Part shown: positions 31,500 through 41,031 of the stretch, piece by piece
How the letters are laid out: each line of letters opens with the position of its first letter
Numbering within the stretch: position 1 is the stretch's first letter
Assembly: GCF_000219625.1 (NCBI RefSeq)
Contig: NC_018211.1
Location: forward strand, 248,001-312,000
Length of the DNA: 64,000 nucleotides
Reading direction: 5' to 3'
From: Zymoseptoria tritici IPO323
Lineage: Eukaryota > Ascomycota > Dothideomycetes > Mycosphaerellales > Mycosphaerellaceae
Position numbers and translations under genes: made by a program
Notes under the pieces: generated by a model
Database searches by the model: none
What the model was told of the DNA's origin: nothing
What the model saw: only the letters and a program-made list of their open reading frames with translations

Positions 31500-34400
31500 T
31501 CTACTAGTATATTATCCTTATATATATGTCTATAGTTATAGAAGCCTCGACTCTAGCCGCCCAAAGGGAGCGTCCGTAGTGTAAACGCAAATTACCTAAG
31601 CCGGCGCCTCTAGTCCGAACGCCCTCCTAGTCGACGTCGAATACTAGCGGGTCTAGATCGAGTAAAAGTCGGGATGCTAGTGTCCGGAGACTAAGAAATT
31701 ATTACAGCGAAGGTAAGACGAAAAGAGAGAAGGTAGACCTCCTACTAGCCTAAATAAAGGAGTTAGGGATAACATTTAGGACCTTTGTAGAGCTGTATAT
31801 CTTATATAAGAAGGGCGCCTCGTCGTCTAATTAGGCAGAGACGGCAGCTACTAGGACTAAGAGGTTAGCTAGTCTGTTATAGAAAGATTAGATATATATA
31901 AGAGTATCTAAGTATATACCTCCCGGTAAGTAGATAAACATAGAAGTAGTGTGCAACGAACTAGAGATGTTACGGGGGCGCTAGGTAAGGAGGTCCGGTG
32001 TATATACGAACATATACTTACGTTTTTAGGAGTTCGGGCAGTAGGACTAAAAGATGCCCGCAGAAGATCTAGATTATAAGGGTGCGGTTTAGTCGATAGG
32101 AGAGTACATACCGTTAATACAGGCACTCTTTAAGGGGATATTAGGTCTGCTACGGAAGGCTGTCCTAGCTAATTACATAATTAGGCGCGTAGGTCTAGTT
32201 GCTAGCTTACTCGGACGGACATAGTATCCGCGATACTATAGTTAGTTCCTAAACTAGCTAGGATTATATCTCCAGAGCTAGGGCGTAAAGCGGCGGGTAA
32301 TCGCAGTGCTGTCCGGAATAGGTGTCTGCGCGTTACCGAAAAGCATATACCGCTACAATCGATAACTGCACTCCCTAGCGAAGGACCGTATTACCGGCTT
32401 TAGACGAGATTGCTATATACATAGTATCTACGATAACCTAGACATCTACTACAAAACCGGGGAGCATAGGCATAACCGTAAGGATAAACTAAAGCATGTT
32501 ACGACTAGCATAGTACTTAAAAGTATCGAGGTGCCGCAGACTAGTCTAAAGTGGGAGTATTTTCGTAAGGATAAGCCTCTTTAGCTCGTAGACGTACTCG
32601 AAGGAGACGGCAATCGATACGACGCTATCTAGAAACAAATCTTACGTAGCCTTATTACCTCGGCTATCGTTAGATTATATCCTAACGTAGTCGCGTATTA
32701 TTTAGGTGTCGATACTACTACCGATAACGATCCTCCGCGTCGCGGTAATCGAACAGGAGTGTCTAGCACTAACCCGGGCACTAGTAGGGAGACCGCTACA
32801 TATAATAAGCATAGAAAGAGCAAGATCGACTAGGATAATGTCGCTAGCTTCCCTACATTTCCTATAATCGACTAGCTAGAGAAGTAGAAAAGCATAACGT
32901 ACATATTAAATCTTATATTCGAACACGAGGGTACGACTAAAGGCATATATGCCGTAATCGAGAACATTCTCGAGCGCTAACTCGGATATAGAGACATATA
33001 TAACGAGTTCTTATAGCACTAAGACGCACAATCCTCGAAGGCTAGAGGGGATACTATTTATAACTACTAAGGCGCTACTAGTAGCTAGCAAATCTACTAC
33101 CGGAATCCTTATCCTGCCGCTAATAGCGACGCTACCTAAGACACAGAAGGTTATCCTATTAAACACTCCTAGCAACCCTATTAGTTATACCTAGCGACCT
33201 AGTCTACTATTTAACTATCCTAATAGTAGTATCCGGCAACCTAGTCTACTTTCTAGCTATCCTAATAGTAGTATCCGGCAACCTAGTCTACTTTCTAGCT
33301 ATCCTAATAGCAGTATCCGGCAACCTAGTCTACTTTTTAGCTATTTTAACAGTAGTATCCGGCGACCTAGTCGACTTTCTAGCTATCCTAGCAGCAATAT
33401 CCGGCAACCTAGTCTACTTTTTAGCTGTCTTAGAGTACGCCTATAACCTCCTAACTACTATATCCGGCGATATAGTCGACTTCTACGTCCGCCTAGAGCA
33501 CCCCTACGACTTCCTAATAGCTATCCGCGGCAACGAGTAGTAGTTTTCTATACGGCAGACGCAATTCGTCGGCCCTACGTAGTTATAGTATACCTAGCGG
33601 ACCCCTAAGGGCGCTTAGATAGTCGCCGGGTACAGTACTACACATTCTACGAACGCGGTTGCTAAGAGAGAAGCTAGAACACTATATATACAATCGGACG
33701 AATGTTATCTTCCTAATGTATAGCGACTAGTTATCGGTAAAGAACATCCGGATATACCTTAAGGAGGCTCGAGAGAACGACGACGTATTCGACAAGATAT
33801 AATAGATACTACCGTTACTAGGTTTGTTCTACCTAAAGATATACCTTATCTAGGCAATTAAGAATAACTTTAATAGGCAGGAAGGCTATACTACTAAATC
33901 TTTATTAATAGTCTATCGAGGACTAATAGAAAGGAAGATATGCCCCTTATTCTATATACCCTATAGCTACCTAGAGCGTCTAACCTTAGACAGTTTTAAT
34001 GCTAGAATACTCGCATTTATATACGAAGAGCTTAAGCTAGTCGTATATAGTCGGACAGCGATATCGACCTACATTCGCGCACTTACTCGCTAAGGGTTTA
34101 CTAGTCTAATAGACAAGGTCTACGAGAAGGCCTTCTCGTATAAGGCCTACTTATTAGATGCGGACTACCTAGAGGGAGACACTATTAAGGCAAAGAACTC
34201 GTATTTATTAAAGAGGCATTAGTCGAAGAAGGCTAGTACGACTAATAAGGCTACCGCTATAGCCGACGGTAACGAAGAGCGCAGGAATTACATCCGATTC
34301 CTTTATGTCGTCGAGACGTATTAGATACTATCGCGAGCCGTAAAGTATGCGGATATCGGACTACTCCGCCGGGTAATTAACTAATGTATCTTAATCTTCT

Positions 34401-35115
34401 ACGCTAGATTACACAAGAATTACGCATTTATTATGCTATAGATAAAGTAGTTAACGGACACTAAGACGTCTTATCCGATACTATAGCGGGCTATACTAGC
34501 TAACGGACTAGTAAACATAGCCGGTGCGGACGATAGTTAGTTCGAGATCGACAGGGCGAATAAGTTTCTTAACCGGTATCTAAAGACATTAATAGCTAGC
34601 TAGCGTAACAGCACGTTCGACGTCGAGAACTAACTAGAAGAAGCCGCGCTTTTAGCGACCTATACCGGCTACCTGCGAGAGGTTATCGAGGCTAGGTTCG
34701 GGGAGGTAACGAATACTAAGCATACCTTACTAAAGTTAGTCGAGGAGATATATATAGTTATAACGATTTGTTACTAGGAAACACTACTAACAAAGGCAGT
34801 CGATCTAGATGCGAATATAGTCCTCCCTTTTTACGCTATAGACTTGTATACTATAGGTGTTAAGAACCTAGTAACTAACGTAAAGGGTAGTAGTCGACTA
34901 GAGAGGTTTAATAAGAATGTAGTTATAAAGGACTCTTAGATTGTATAGGTAGACTAAGATCTAATCCTAGTAAATATAGAACTACCGGACCTAATAACGG
35001 ATCCTTACCTCCGCTGCATAGTAGCGACAGATATTACTCCTAGACTAATAAGGACGCCTTAGGATCCTAACAGCGAAGACGAGGCAGGTAATGTTTACTT
35101 CGATAGCGACTAACC
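31500..35115 (+). pseudogene. DUF6589-like protein, RIP-inactivated, possible transposase
   Basis: Read with TAG/TAA as Gln/Trp. An N-terminal part KVDLLLAQIKELGITFRTF (about 31735) is followed by IYDNLDIYYKTGEHRHNRKD...TTSIV (32420-32520), which matches the DNxxF...R...MTT region that I recognise in DUF6589 proteins of fungi. Further on, ILANGLVNIAGADDSWFEID and NKFLNRYLKTLIAS (about 34495-34600) match the family's C-terminal region, then KHTLLKLVEEIY. The frame ends EDEAGNVYFDSD near 35113. The 42-bp repeat array lies in the middle. DUF6589 has no proven activity; its regular occurrence in repeats suggests a transposase-type role, which is my inference. The family call is from memory of its motifs. 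Confidence 0.5.
33187..33438 (+). repeat. 42-bp tandem repeat, six copies
   Basis: Units start TATCCGGCAACCTAGTCTAC and recur at 33187, 33229, 33271, 33313, 33355 and 33397. In the frame with RIP-type stops each unit reads YPAT(Q)STF(Q)LS(QQQ), so the ancestral protein probably had a Gln/Ser/Thr/Pro-rich 14-residue repeat. Confidence 0.85.
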
Positions 35116-35589
35116 TTACTTGCTAACAGCTATGCTATTACCTGCCTCGCATATATATACGTTAGACGCCCTTAACATTATATTTAGGCACTTACTAACC
35201 GCCCTTTTAGGCATTAGCACGACTAATTTACGTGCAGACGCCCTTTACGAGACGTAGATTAGTTATGCACCTGTGTACGTACTACGTCGACGACGTTAAT
35301 TATACAGCTCGCAGAGGTAGCAAGACGCCTACTTCTACCCGACTTTAGTTACTAAACTTCCTTCCTTCTTTATTAACCTTCTTATACTATCTAATTGCCC
35401 TTCTGTCCCTTTATTAACTATTACTTTATCTATCCTTTACTACACTACTCGTTATACTACTTATCTATCTTCGCTAACTACCTTGCGCTTTCGACAGACG
35501 GAGAATCTCGTCGGCAGACTATATTTAAGCGTAAGTTTCGCTACGCCTACAAAGATAGAGATTTACTAATACGTAAATAGTTTTACTAT

Positions 35590-37160
35590 AGCACCTAGCG
35601 TACAGAAGAAGCTAGCCGACTAGGGTATCTCGGCGAAGGGTTAAGATATGCACGATATGTACGCCGAGTAGTTTTAGACGGAATAGTATAGCTAGGCAAA
35701 AGTTACGCTCTATAAGGGCAACATCGTTAAGTTCGTTTAAGGGCTTTACCGCGTAGTATATTAGAAATCCGGCTCGGTAATTAGGGACGTAAACAAGCGC
35801 GTAGGGCGCTAAGGGCGCATACATTCTAGTATTATAGAACTAGCAGACGATTCCCGAACTAGTCTATACGCGCTCGTATCTAGCAAGGAGATTCTAAGGC
35901 GCTTCGGCAATTAGATACGCACCTTCGTGCCTAGCACCTCCGCTACGAAGCTAGTAGCTATTCTAGCTACTTTCTAGATAGGCGGTGCTATTATGTCGGC
36001 TACTAAGACTTGTACGAAGTGCGGCCTAGCTAACGATCCGAATAGATTCGTAAACGACTATATCGTCTAGCTATACCCTATGTAGGAGAGGGCTAGGGAT
36101 AGAGAGTTCCTCTTCTTAGGTGCCTATACTAACTGCCTGCTTTATAGCAATTATAACAAGTGTAGTCTAGCTACGAAGTATACGAAGGAAGCGACGCCGG
36201 ACTATAAGGAGAGTAAGGAGGACGAAGAGACGGAGCGTCTTCCTAGCTTAGGAGACGCTTAAATAAAGATCTCCGACATGTTACTCTTTATAAGTATAGA
36301 GAATATCCCCGAGGTTGTAACGCACTATAGTAGCGGACGCGTCTTAGGCAAACATAAGAAGTATAGGTGCATTATAGTCCCGTTTAGATACGACGCTCGA
36401 TTCGACGCGGAAGAGTATACCGACTACCTAAAACCCGCTCTAAAGGAAGCGTAGGGAGAGGTTAACAAAGTAATTAACTAAGACTACTCCCGTCGCGACC
36501 TTCTAGATCTAGATAGTCCTCCGGTAACGATAGCGCCGCCTTCTATCTAGCTAAAGACGCCTATATATAATAGGCGTATAAGTACTCGTTTAATAGGCGC
36601 TCTATAATCGGACGTAGAGATAGCAGACGCGCCTAAGGTTATAGGTCGTAGGACAACTCGCCGTACGAGTAATAAAGTGCGCAAGGACAAGGCGTAGTTA
36701 GCGGACGAGATTAGGGAGGAGCGGGAGGAGGCTGCCCGCGAAGAGGCTAGAATAAGGTCCTCTCGGAAGGAGAGGCCGGCGAAGAAGTAGACGCCTAAGG
36801 ACACGCCTACGAAGTCCCGGCATAACGATCCGCATACTCTAATAGCTAACTCTACTAAGCGAAGTAGGAAGAAGTTATTTACCCTATTCGGATTCGACGT
36901 CTAGTAGGACAGCCCTTCTAGCGGAAGATACGTCTTAGAGGGCGGCGAACTAACCGGCATGTTCTTCTCGCCTAGATAGGTTAACCTAAGCCCGGGACGT
37001 AAGCGAAACGAAGGTTCGATTAACTTAGATAGACACGTCGTCCGAAGCATCTTTTCGTACTAGGACTAGAGTTACAGTAGCCGGATTCCTCCTAGCAGTA
37101 GGCTAAAGAAGTTAGACAGGCGTAGAGGCAAATAATTTAGAGGTAGCGAGCGCGAGCGTT
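35590..37160 (+). pseudogene. Zinc-cluster protein resembling DUF3716, RIP-inactivated
   Basis: A plus-strand frame interrupted only by RIP-type stops. At about 36003-36185 it reads CTKCGLANDPNRF...VNDYIV, then GA(C/Y)TNCLL and NKCSLATK, that is two CxxC-type pairs and a further Cys followed by SL. This resembles the Cys-rich domain DUF3716 seen in many fungal proteins of repeat-rich regions. The rest is charged: RREEREEA- and RSSRKERPAKK-like stretches near 36715-36790 and a basic C terminus. A DNA-binding or accessory role within the element is inference. Both ends are approximate because start codons are mutated. Confidence 0.45.
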
Positions 37161-37199
37161 AACTACATTTAACTAATTTTATAAGCATATTTGCAGCAC

Positions 37200-38260
37200 T
37201 TAGGTAAGATACGATACGAGCATTCTTTATAGCTTACCTGTCTCTAGGATAGCCCTATAGGTGTTAGCTTTAGTGTTTATTTCGCGAGTCCCTTTTAATA
37301 GTAAAGTGTATAGAACCTTTAGTACTGCTATTAGTTACTTACCTGTCGTTAGGATAGCCCTATAGGCGATAGCTCGAGCGTTTAGTTAAGTAGATTTTAA
37401 TTAAACCCTAAAAGCCTACTTATGTCTACTAGTTTCTTATTAAAAGTATTATATACCGTAACATAACCTAAGCTAGGCTACGACGACAACTTAGACATAT
37501 TAACCTTCGCCTAACAGCCGATAGTAAGGGGGACGGGCCTAATATAAAGAACCGGACTAAGGAGTCTAACATAGCCTTTAGCCTCGGCGTAGTAGAGCGC
37601 CCGGCTACCTATGTAGCCCGCATAGTAATATAGTAATAGCAGAACCGACATAATACTAGCTAAATAGTCCTCGGCTAGCAAAACTTATTAATAACCTCGC
37701 TAGGTTACTTAAGAAATAGAGCATCTAGATAGGCGCACGTTATCCGACGTAAGACTATTACCTAGAGCCTCTAACAACGCAGACTTAGTAGTAGAACGAC
37801 AAGTAGCAGAACGACAAGCAGCTAAACGGCAAGCAGCTAAACGGTAAGTAGCTAAACGGCAAGTAGCTAAAGTAGCATCGCCTAGAGCCCTAGGCTACAA
37901 TTAATAGGCGGAGCGGCACGTAGTACATAGGTAGTTAGGTAGAGCATTAGCTACGATATTTGCGACCGGCGGACTAATAGCCAAACTACATATTAGTCGG
38001 ATCGTCTGGCGAGATTATACAATAGCTAACATAGATTAAGGAAACAATCCGACATTACGTACGCGTAACACCCGCGCAGACCTATATATTTACTAGGTAA
38101 ACAAGACGACGACGCGAAGACAAAACAGACGCGACAGGGCGAAGCATTCATCTCTCGGACATTAATAACGTTTAAATATATCGCATTAACATTAATAACG
38201 ATCGCCTTCTACCGGTCTAGCCTAATTATCCTCTTCCGCATCTACTTATTAATTACTACC
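37200..38260. other. Non-coding interior of the element
   Basis: No long frame survives even when TAG/TAA are read through. It holds two copies of a block ending TAGGATAGCCCTATAGG (about 37226-37273 and 37333-37380), a 15-bp tandem array at 37795-37870, and two copies of CATTAATAACG near 38160-38205. These could be control or recombination sites of the element. Confidence 0.45.
37795..37870. repeat. 15-bp tandem repeat, five copies
   Basis: Units like AAACGGCAAGCAGCT, with RIP-type C/T and G/A variation among copies. Confidence 0.75.
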
Positions 38261-38269
38261 TATTTAGGT

Positions 38270-39010
38270 GCGTATCGAGCCTAACTAGTTGCTCGCAGCT
38301 ATTAATATCTAAAGATTAGTATGTGCTAGCAATACGAAGAGACTATCGAGCGCAATCCTCGCAAAGGAACTCTCTAGAGAGTGCGCTAGCGCGTCCGACG
38401 CTAGATAGAGGTACTACTATCGAGTACCTTCCTAGACTACGAGTACGATAACGCATACGAGATAGTAGCTCCTCGCCCTAGGGGAACATACGGCAGCCGC
38501 GCAGGCGTCGGCGACAGGCGCAGCGCCGTACTAGAAGACATCCGCAACCGAAACCCGCTATCCTACTACGCTACTATAGCGTAGCTAGTACGCGAGACTA
38601 CGAGCAGATACCTCGCGCCTAGGATTCCGTATTACGAACCGAAGCCTACGCATACTAGGAACATTTAGAAGAAGGCAGATACTATTTAGCTAGGCAGCTT
38701 AGTGTCGCAGAGGCCGGAGTATAGCGGAAATGCGCTAGACGGTAGTAGAGTTAGGTATAGAGAGAGACGAGAGCTAAGCGTTAGACGTTAGTTAGTTGCT
38801 GTACTACCGGCGGCTACTAGGCGTCGAGACCTAACCCCGAGTGCTAATATAAACGTCGCTTTAACCTCTTTAGGTCGCAGGTCTAGTATAGCTACCCGCG
38901 CTTAGTAGGAGGTAGAGGATAGAGCGGTTAGATAGTAGAAGAGGGAAGCCCTAATAGCACGCATAAACGCATAGGCTTAGTCGAGTACCCTACAGTATAA
39001 CTAAGTATAA
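38270..39010 (+). pseudogene. Unrecognised reading frame of the element, RIP-inactivated
   Basis: Between about 38270 and 39010 a plus-strand frame has only TAG-type stops. It reads TFLDYEYDNAYEIVAPRPRG, then SAVLEDIRNRNPLSYYATIA, APRIPYYEPKPTHTRNI and a basic region with RYRERRELSVRR. I do not recognise the family. It is close to the right terminal repeat. Confidence 0.35.
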
Positions 39011-39319
39011 GTTATATAATAGCTACCTTCGCCGGATAGGTACAGACGACTAGTAGCGCAAAGGCGGGTAGAGGTAGTATTACATAAAGGGAGGATATAA
39101 TACGTCTAGAGGTCTAGGAGCGGCTAGAGATTCCCTTTTAGGCGACTAAGGTGCGGCTATTACGATTAGGCGTAAACAAATTACATTAGATTAATTCTAC
39201 AAGTTATACGAATCGTTTGCGGGTATTAGACAGGCGTTTAGACTAATATACAAGTTTTCAGATTTTAGCTAACTCTCTATTACCTAGTTCGGCTGTTGCG
39301 CTCTTAGACTATACAGGAA

Positions 39320-39344
39320 GGCGCCCCCGAAGGGGATTAGCGCC
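39320..39344. repeat. Right subterminal hairpin
   Basis: GGCGC, CCCC, loop GAA, GGGG, a 4-base bulge ATTA, GCGCC. Read from the element's right end inward, the bulge is TAAT on the outer arm, the mirror of the left hairpin. Confidence 0.75.
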
Positions 39345-39354
39345 GCCAAGTATA

Positions 39355-39373
39355 GTCTGTGCGTCTGAGACTA
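39355..39373. repeat. Right terminal inverted repeat
   Basis: GTCTGTGCGTCTGAGACTA, the reverse complement of the left terminal repeat with one mismatch. Confidence 0.9.
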
Positions 39374-39382
39374 GGAGGGGGT
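39374..39382. repeat. Target-site duplication, right copy (9 bp)
   Basis: GGAGGGGGT, identical to 27764-27772. Confidence 0.85.
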
Positions 39383-39653
39383 CAAATGAGATCGCGGTCA
39401 CGGCTGCACGTGGACAACAATGAGTTGGCATGGCATTGGAAAAGCTTTTCGACCAGATTCACTTCACTTCAATTGCTGCTATTGTCCCTAAAAGGCAATA
39501 CGGTTCTCAAAGGCACACGATACACGCCATGCACTCATATGTCCGTGCTCAACCTAGCGTCAGTGAGGTCACCTCCTTCTCCAGGTATACACCCTCCTCG
39601 CGTCATCATCTTCCACCCTCCAGCTCCACCGCGGGAACAGCAGGCCCTCCAAA

Positions 39654-40679
39654 ATGACCACCCTCACACCCCTCCAATCCCGCTGGAAACATCTCTACCA
39701 CACCCACCTCCCCGCTCTAGCCAAAACCCGCGCCCCAGCCCAACCCACCTGGCCCGTCTATCTTGACCATTGTTTCGCTCGCATCGTTCTCGACAATGCT
39801 GTCGGAAAGGACAAACCTTGGACGGAAGTTGTCAAGGCGCCGGCGATTAAGAACATGACTGAGGCGCAGCTGGGGGATGCGATTCGGTTGGCGGAGGAGG
39901 TTGTTAGTGGTGAGGCGGATTTGGTGGAGTTGGATGAGAGGAGTTTGCGATTGAGGGGGAAGAAGGGGAAGAAGAGGAAGGGGAGTGTTGGGGAGGAGGG
40001 GGAGGGGAGGGGGAAGAAGGGGAAAGTGGAGGATGGCGAAACGGCTTCGGCGAGTCAGAAGGCAGCGATCAAGAAGGAAAGCAAAGTCGAAGACGAGGAA
40101 AAGCCTCCATCGAGTCTGAAGGAAAGCAAAGTAGAGGATGAGGAGAAACCACCAGCAACCAAGAAACCACGCCCATCGAAGAAGAATGAGACCATTTCCT
40201 CCTACTTCCTCCCCTCACCAACCTCGCCCTCCAAAAAAGACCCATCAAAACCCTCTCCCAAAACCTCAATCCCTCCCGCCGTATCGCGCCCGGAAACACA
40301 ATCCGACCTCGCCCACCACCTCCACCGCATCCAGTCCTCCTCCACCCTAACCCCCTTCCGCAAACAAACCCTCTCTCTCCTCCTCCAAATCCCGCCCGGC
40401 CAATACAGCACTTACGGCGCCCTCGCCGCCCACATCTCCGCCACCTCGCACAAGACCTGCGCGCGAGCGGTGGGTTCGAGTATGCGCAACAACCCTTTCG
40501 CGCCGGAGGTTCCGTGCCATCGCATCCTGGCGGGAGACGGGAGTTTGGGTGGTTTTGGAGGCGATTGGGGCGAGGAAGGGAGACATGCGGGGGAGAAGAG
40601 GAGGCTGTTGAGGGAGGAGGGGGTGAGGTTTGATGAGAAGGGAAAGGTGAAGGGGCCGGTTTTTCGGGATTTCAAATGA
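39654..40679 (+). CDS. MGMT-type DNA alkyltransferase with fungal N-terminal extension
   Basis: 341 residues in one exon. Residues about 238-341 are the DNA-binding/catalytic domain of O6-alkylguanine-DNA alkyltransferase: TPFRKQTLSLLLQIPPGQYSTYGALA, the helix with the arginine finger region ARAVGSSMRNNPF, then PCHR with acceptor Cys288. The enzyme repairs O6-alkylguanine by irreversible transfer to the cysteine. The usual N-terminal RNase-H-like half is missing. In its place are a conserved-looking fungal segment (about 8-105, WPVYLDHCFARIVLDNAVG) and a Lys/Glu/Pro-rich linker with a repeated KESKVEDEEKPP. Since PCHR is intact it should be active. The gene lies in a 1.5-kb island between two RIP-mutated transposons, 281 bases after one and 182 before the other, without premature stops. 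Confidence 0.85.
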   Translation: MTTLTPLQSRWKHLYHTHLPALAKTRAPAQPTWPVYLDHCFARIVLDNAVGKDKPWTEVVKAPAIKNMTEAQLGDAIRLAEEVVSGEADLVELDERSLRLRGKKGKKRKGSVGEEGEGRGKKGKVEDGETASASQKAAIKKESKVEDEEKPPSSLKESKVEDEEKPPATKKPRPSKKNETISSYFLPSPTSPSKKDPSKPSPKTSIPPAVSRPETQSDLAHHLHRIQSSSTLTPFRKQTLSLLLQIPPGQYSTYGALAAHISATSHKTCARAVGSSMRNNPFAPEVPCHRILAGDGSLGGFGGDWGEEGRHAGEKRRLLREEGVRFDEKGKVKGPVFRDFK

Positions 40680-40855
40680 ACAAAGTCCGATGACCTTGAT
40701 TCTGGATTCGAGAATCGCTACCTACTGTTGCTATGCTGACGCTCACCGGCACAAATGACATGGCGCCTCAACTTCAGTATGAGCAGAGCCGCATCTCGCC
40801 TGATCTCGCTCCGCTGCACTCCACGACTCGCTTTCTCGCGTATGCACTGCACGTT

Positions 40856-40860
40856 CATGC
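40856..40860. repeat. Copia target-site duplication, left copy (5 bp)
   Basis: CATGC immediately before the LTR. The second copy is at 47225-47229. Confidence 0.85.
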
Positions 40861-41031
40861 TGTTGTGATTGGACTTAAGCTGAGTGGAAGAAGACCTCTA
40901 ATTGGCAGGTATATATTGTTATGTAGAGAGAATCTTAAGTATGAGATTCTTACTTTAGCTATCTGTGTGTAGGAATGCCTTAGCACTAGTTACGTGCACT
41001 TTACTAATAGTTAGTCTAATAATCTACAACA
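40861..41031 (-). repeat. Copia LTR, left copy (3' LTR of the element)
   Basis: 171 bp. It differs from the right LTR at 13 positions, all transitions. On the minus strand a purine tract AATAGGGGAG (41041-41032) abuts it, as expected for the plus-strand primer. Confidence 0.93.

Larger units (their letters stand above)
27773..39373 (+). mobile_element. Large RIP-mutated TIR DNA element, 11.6 kb
   Basis: Bounded by 19-bp inverted repeats with one mismatch (TAGTCTCAGACGC... at both ends) and a 9-bp direct duplication of the target. Inside, CpA and TpG are almost absent while CpG stays common, the classical RIP pattern; CAG, CAA and TGG codons became TAG/TAA and many ATG became ATA. Reading those stops as Gln or Trp gives four consecutive plus-strand frames: a RecQ-like helicase, a DUF6589-like protein, a DUF3716-like zinc-cluster protein and an unrecognised one. 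The 9-bp duplication recalls Mutator-like or Zisupton-type DNA transposons. I found no DUF3435 tyrosine recombinase, so it is not an ordinary Starship. The superfamily is undetermined. Confidence 0.85.

Noticed and set aside
33187..33438. CRISPR-like array
   Set aside because: The 42-bp units are directly tandem without unique spacers, and this is a eukaryotic genome.
27773..39373. Starship giant transposon
   Set aside because: No DUF3435 tyrosine recombinase is readable near the left end after reversing RIP, and a 9-bp duplication with 19-bp inverted repeats fits a different type of element.
27773..39373. Helitron
   Set aside because: Helitrons have no inverted repeats or target duplication and carry a Rep/Pif1-type helicase. 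Here the helicase is RecQ-like.
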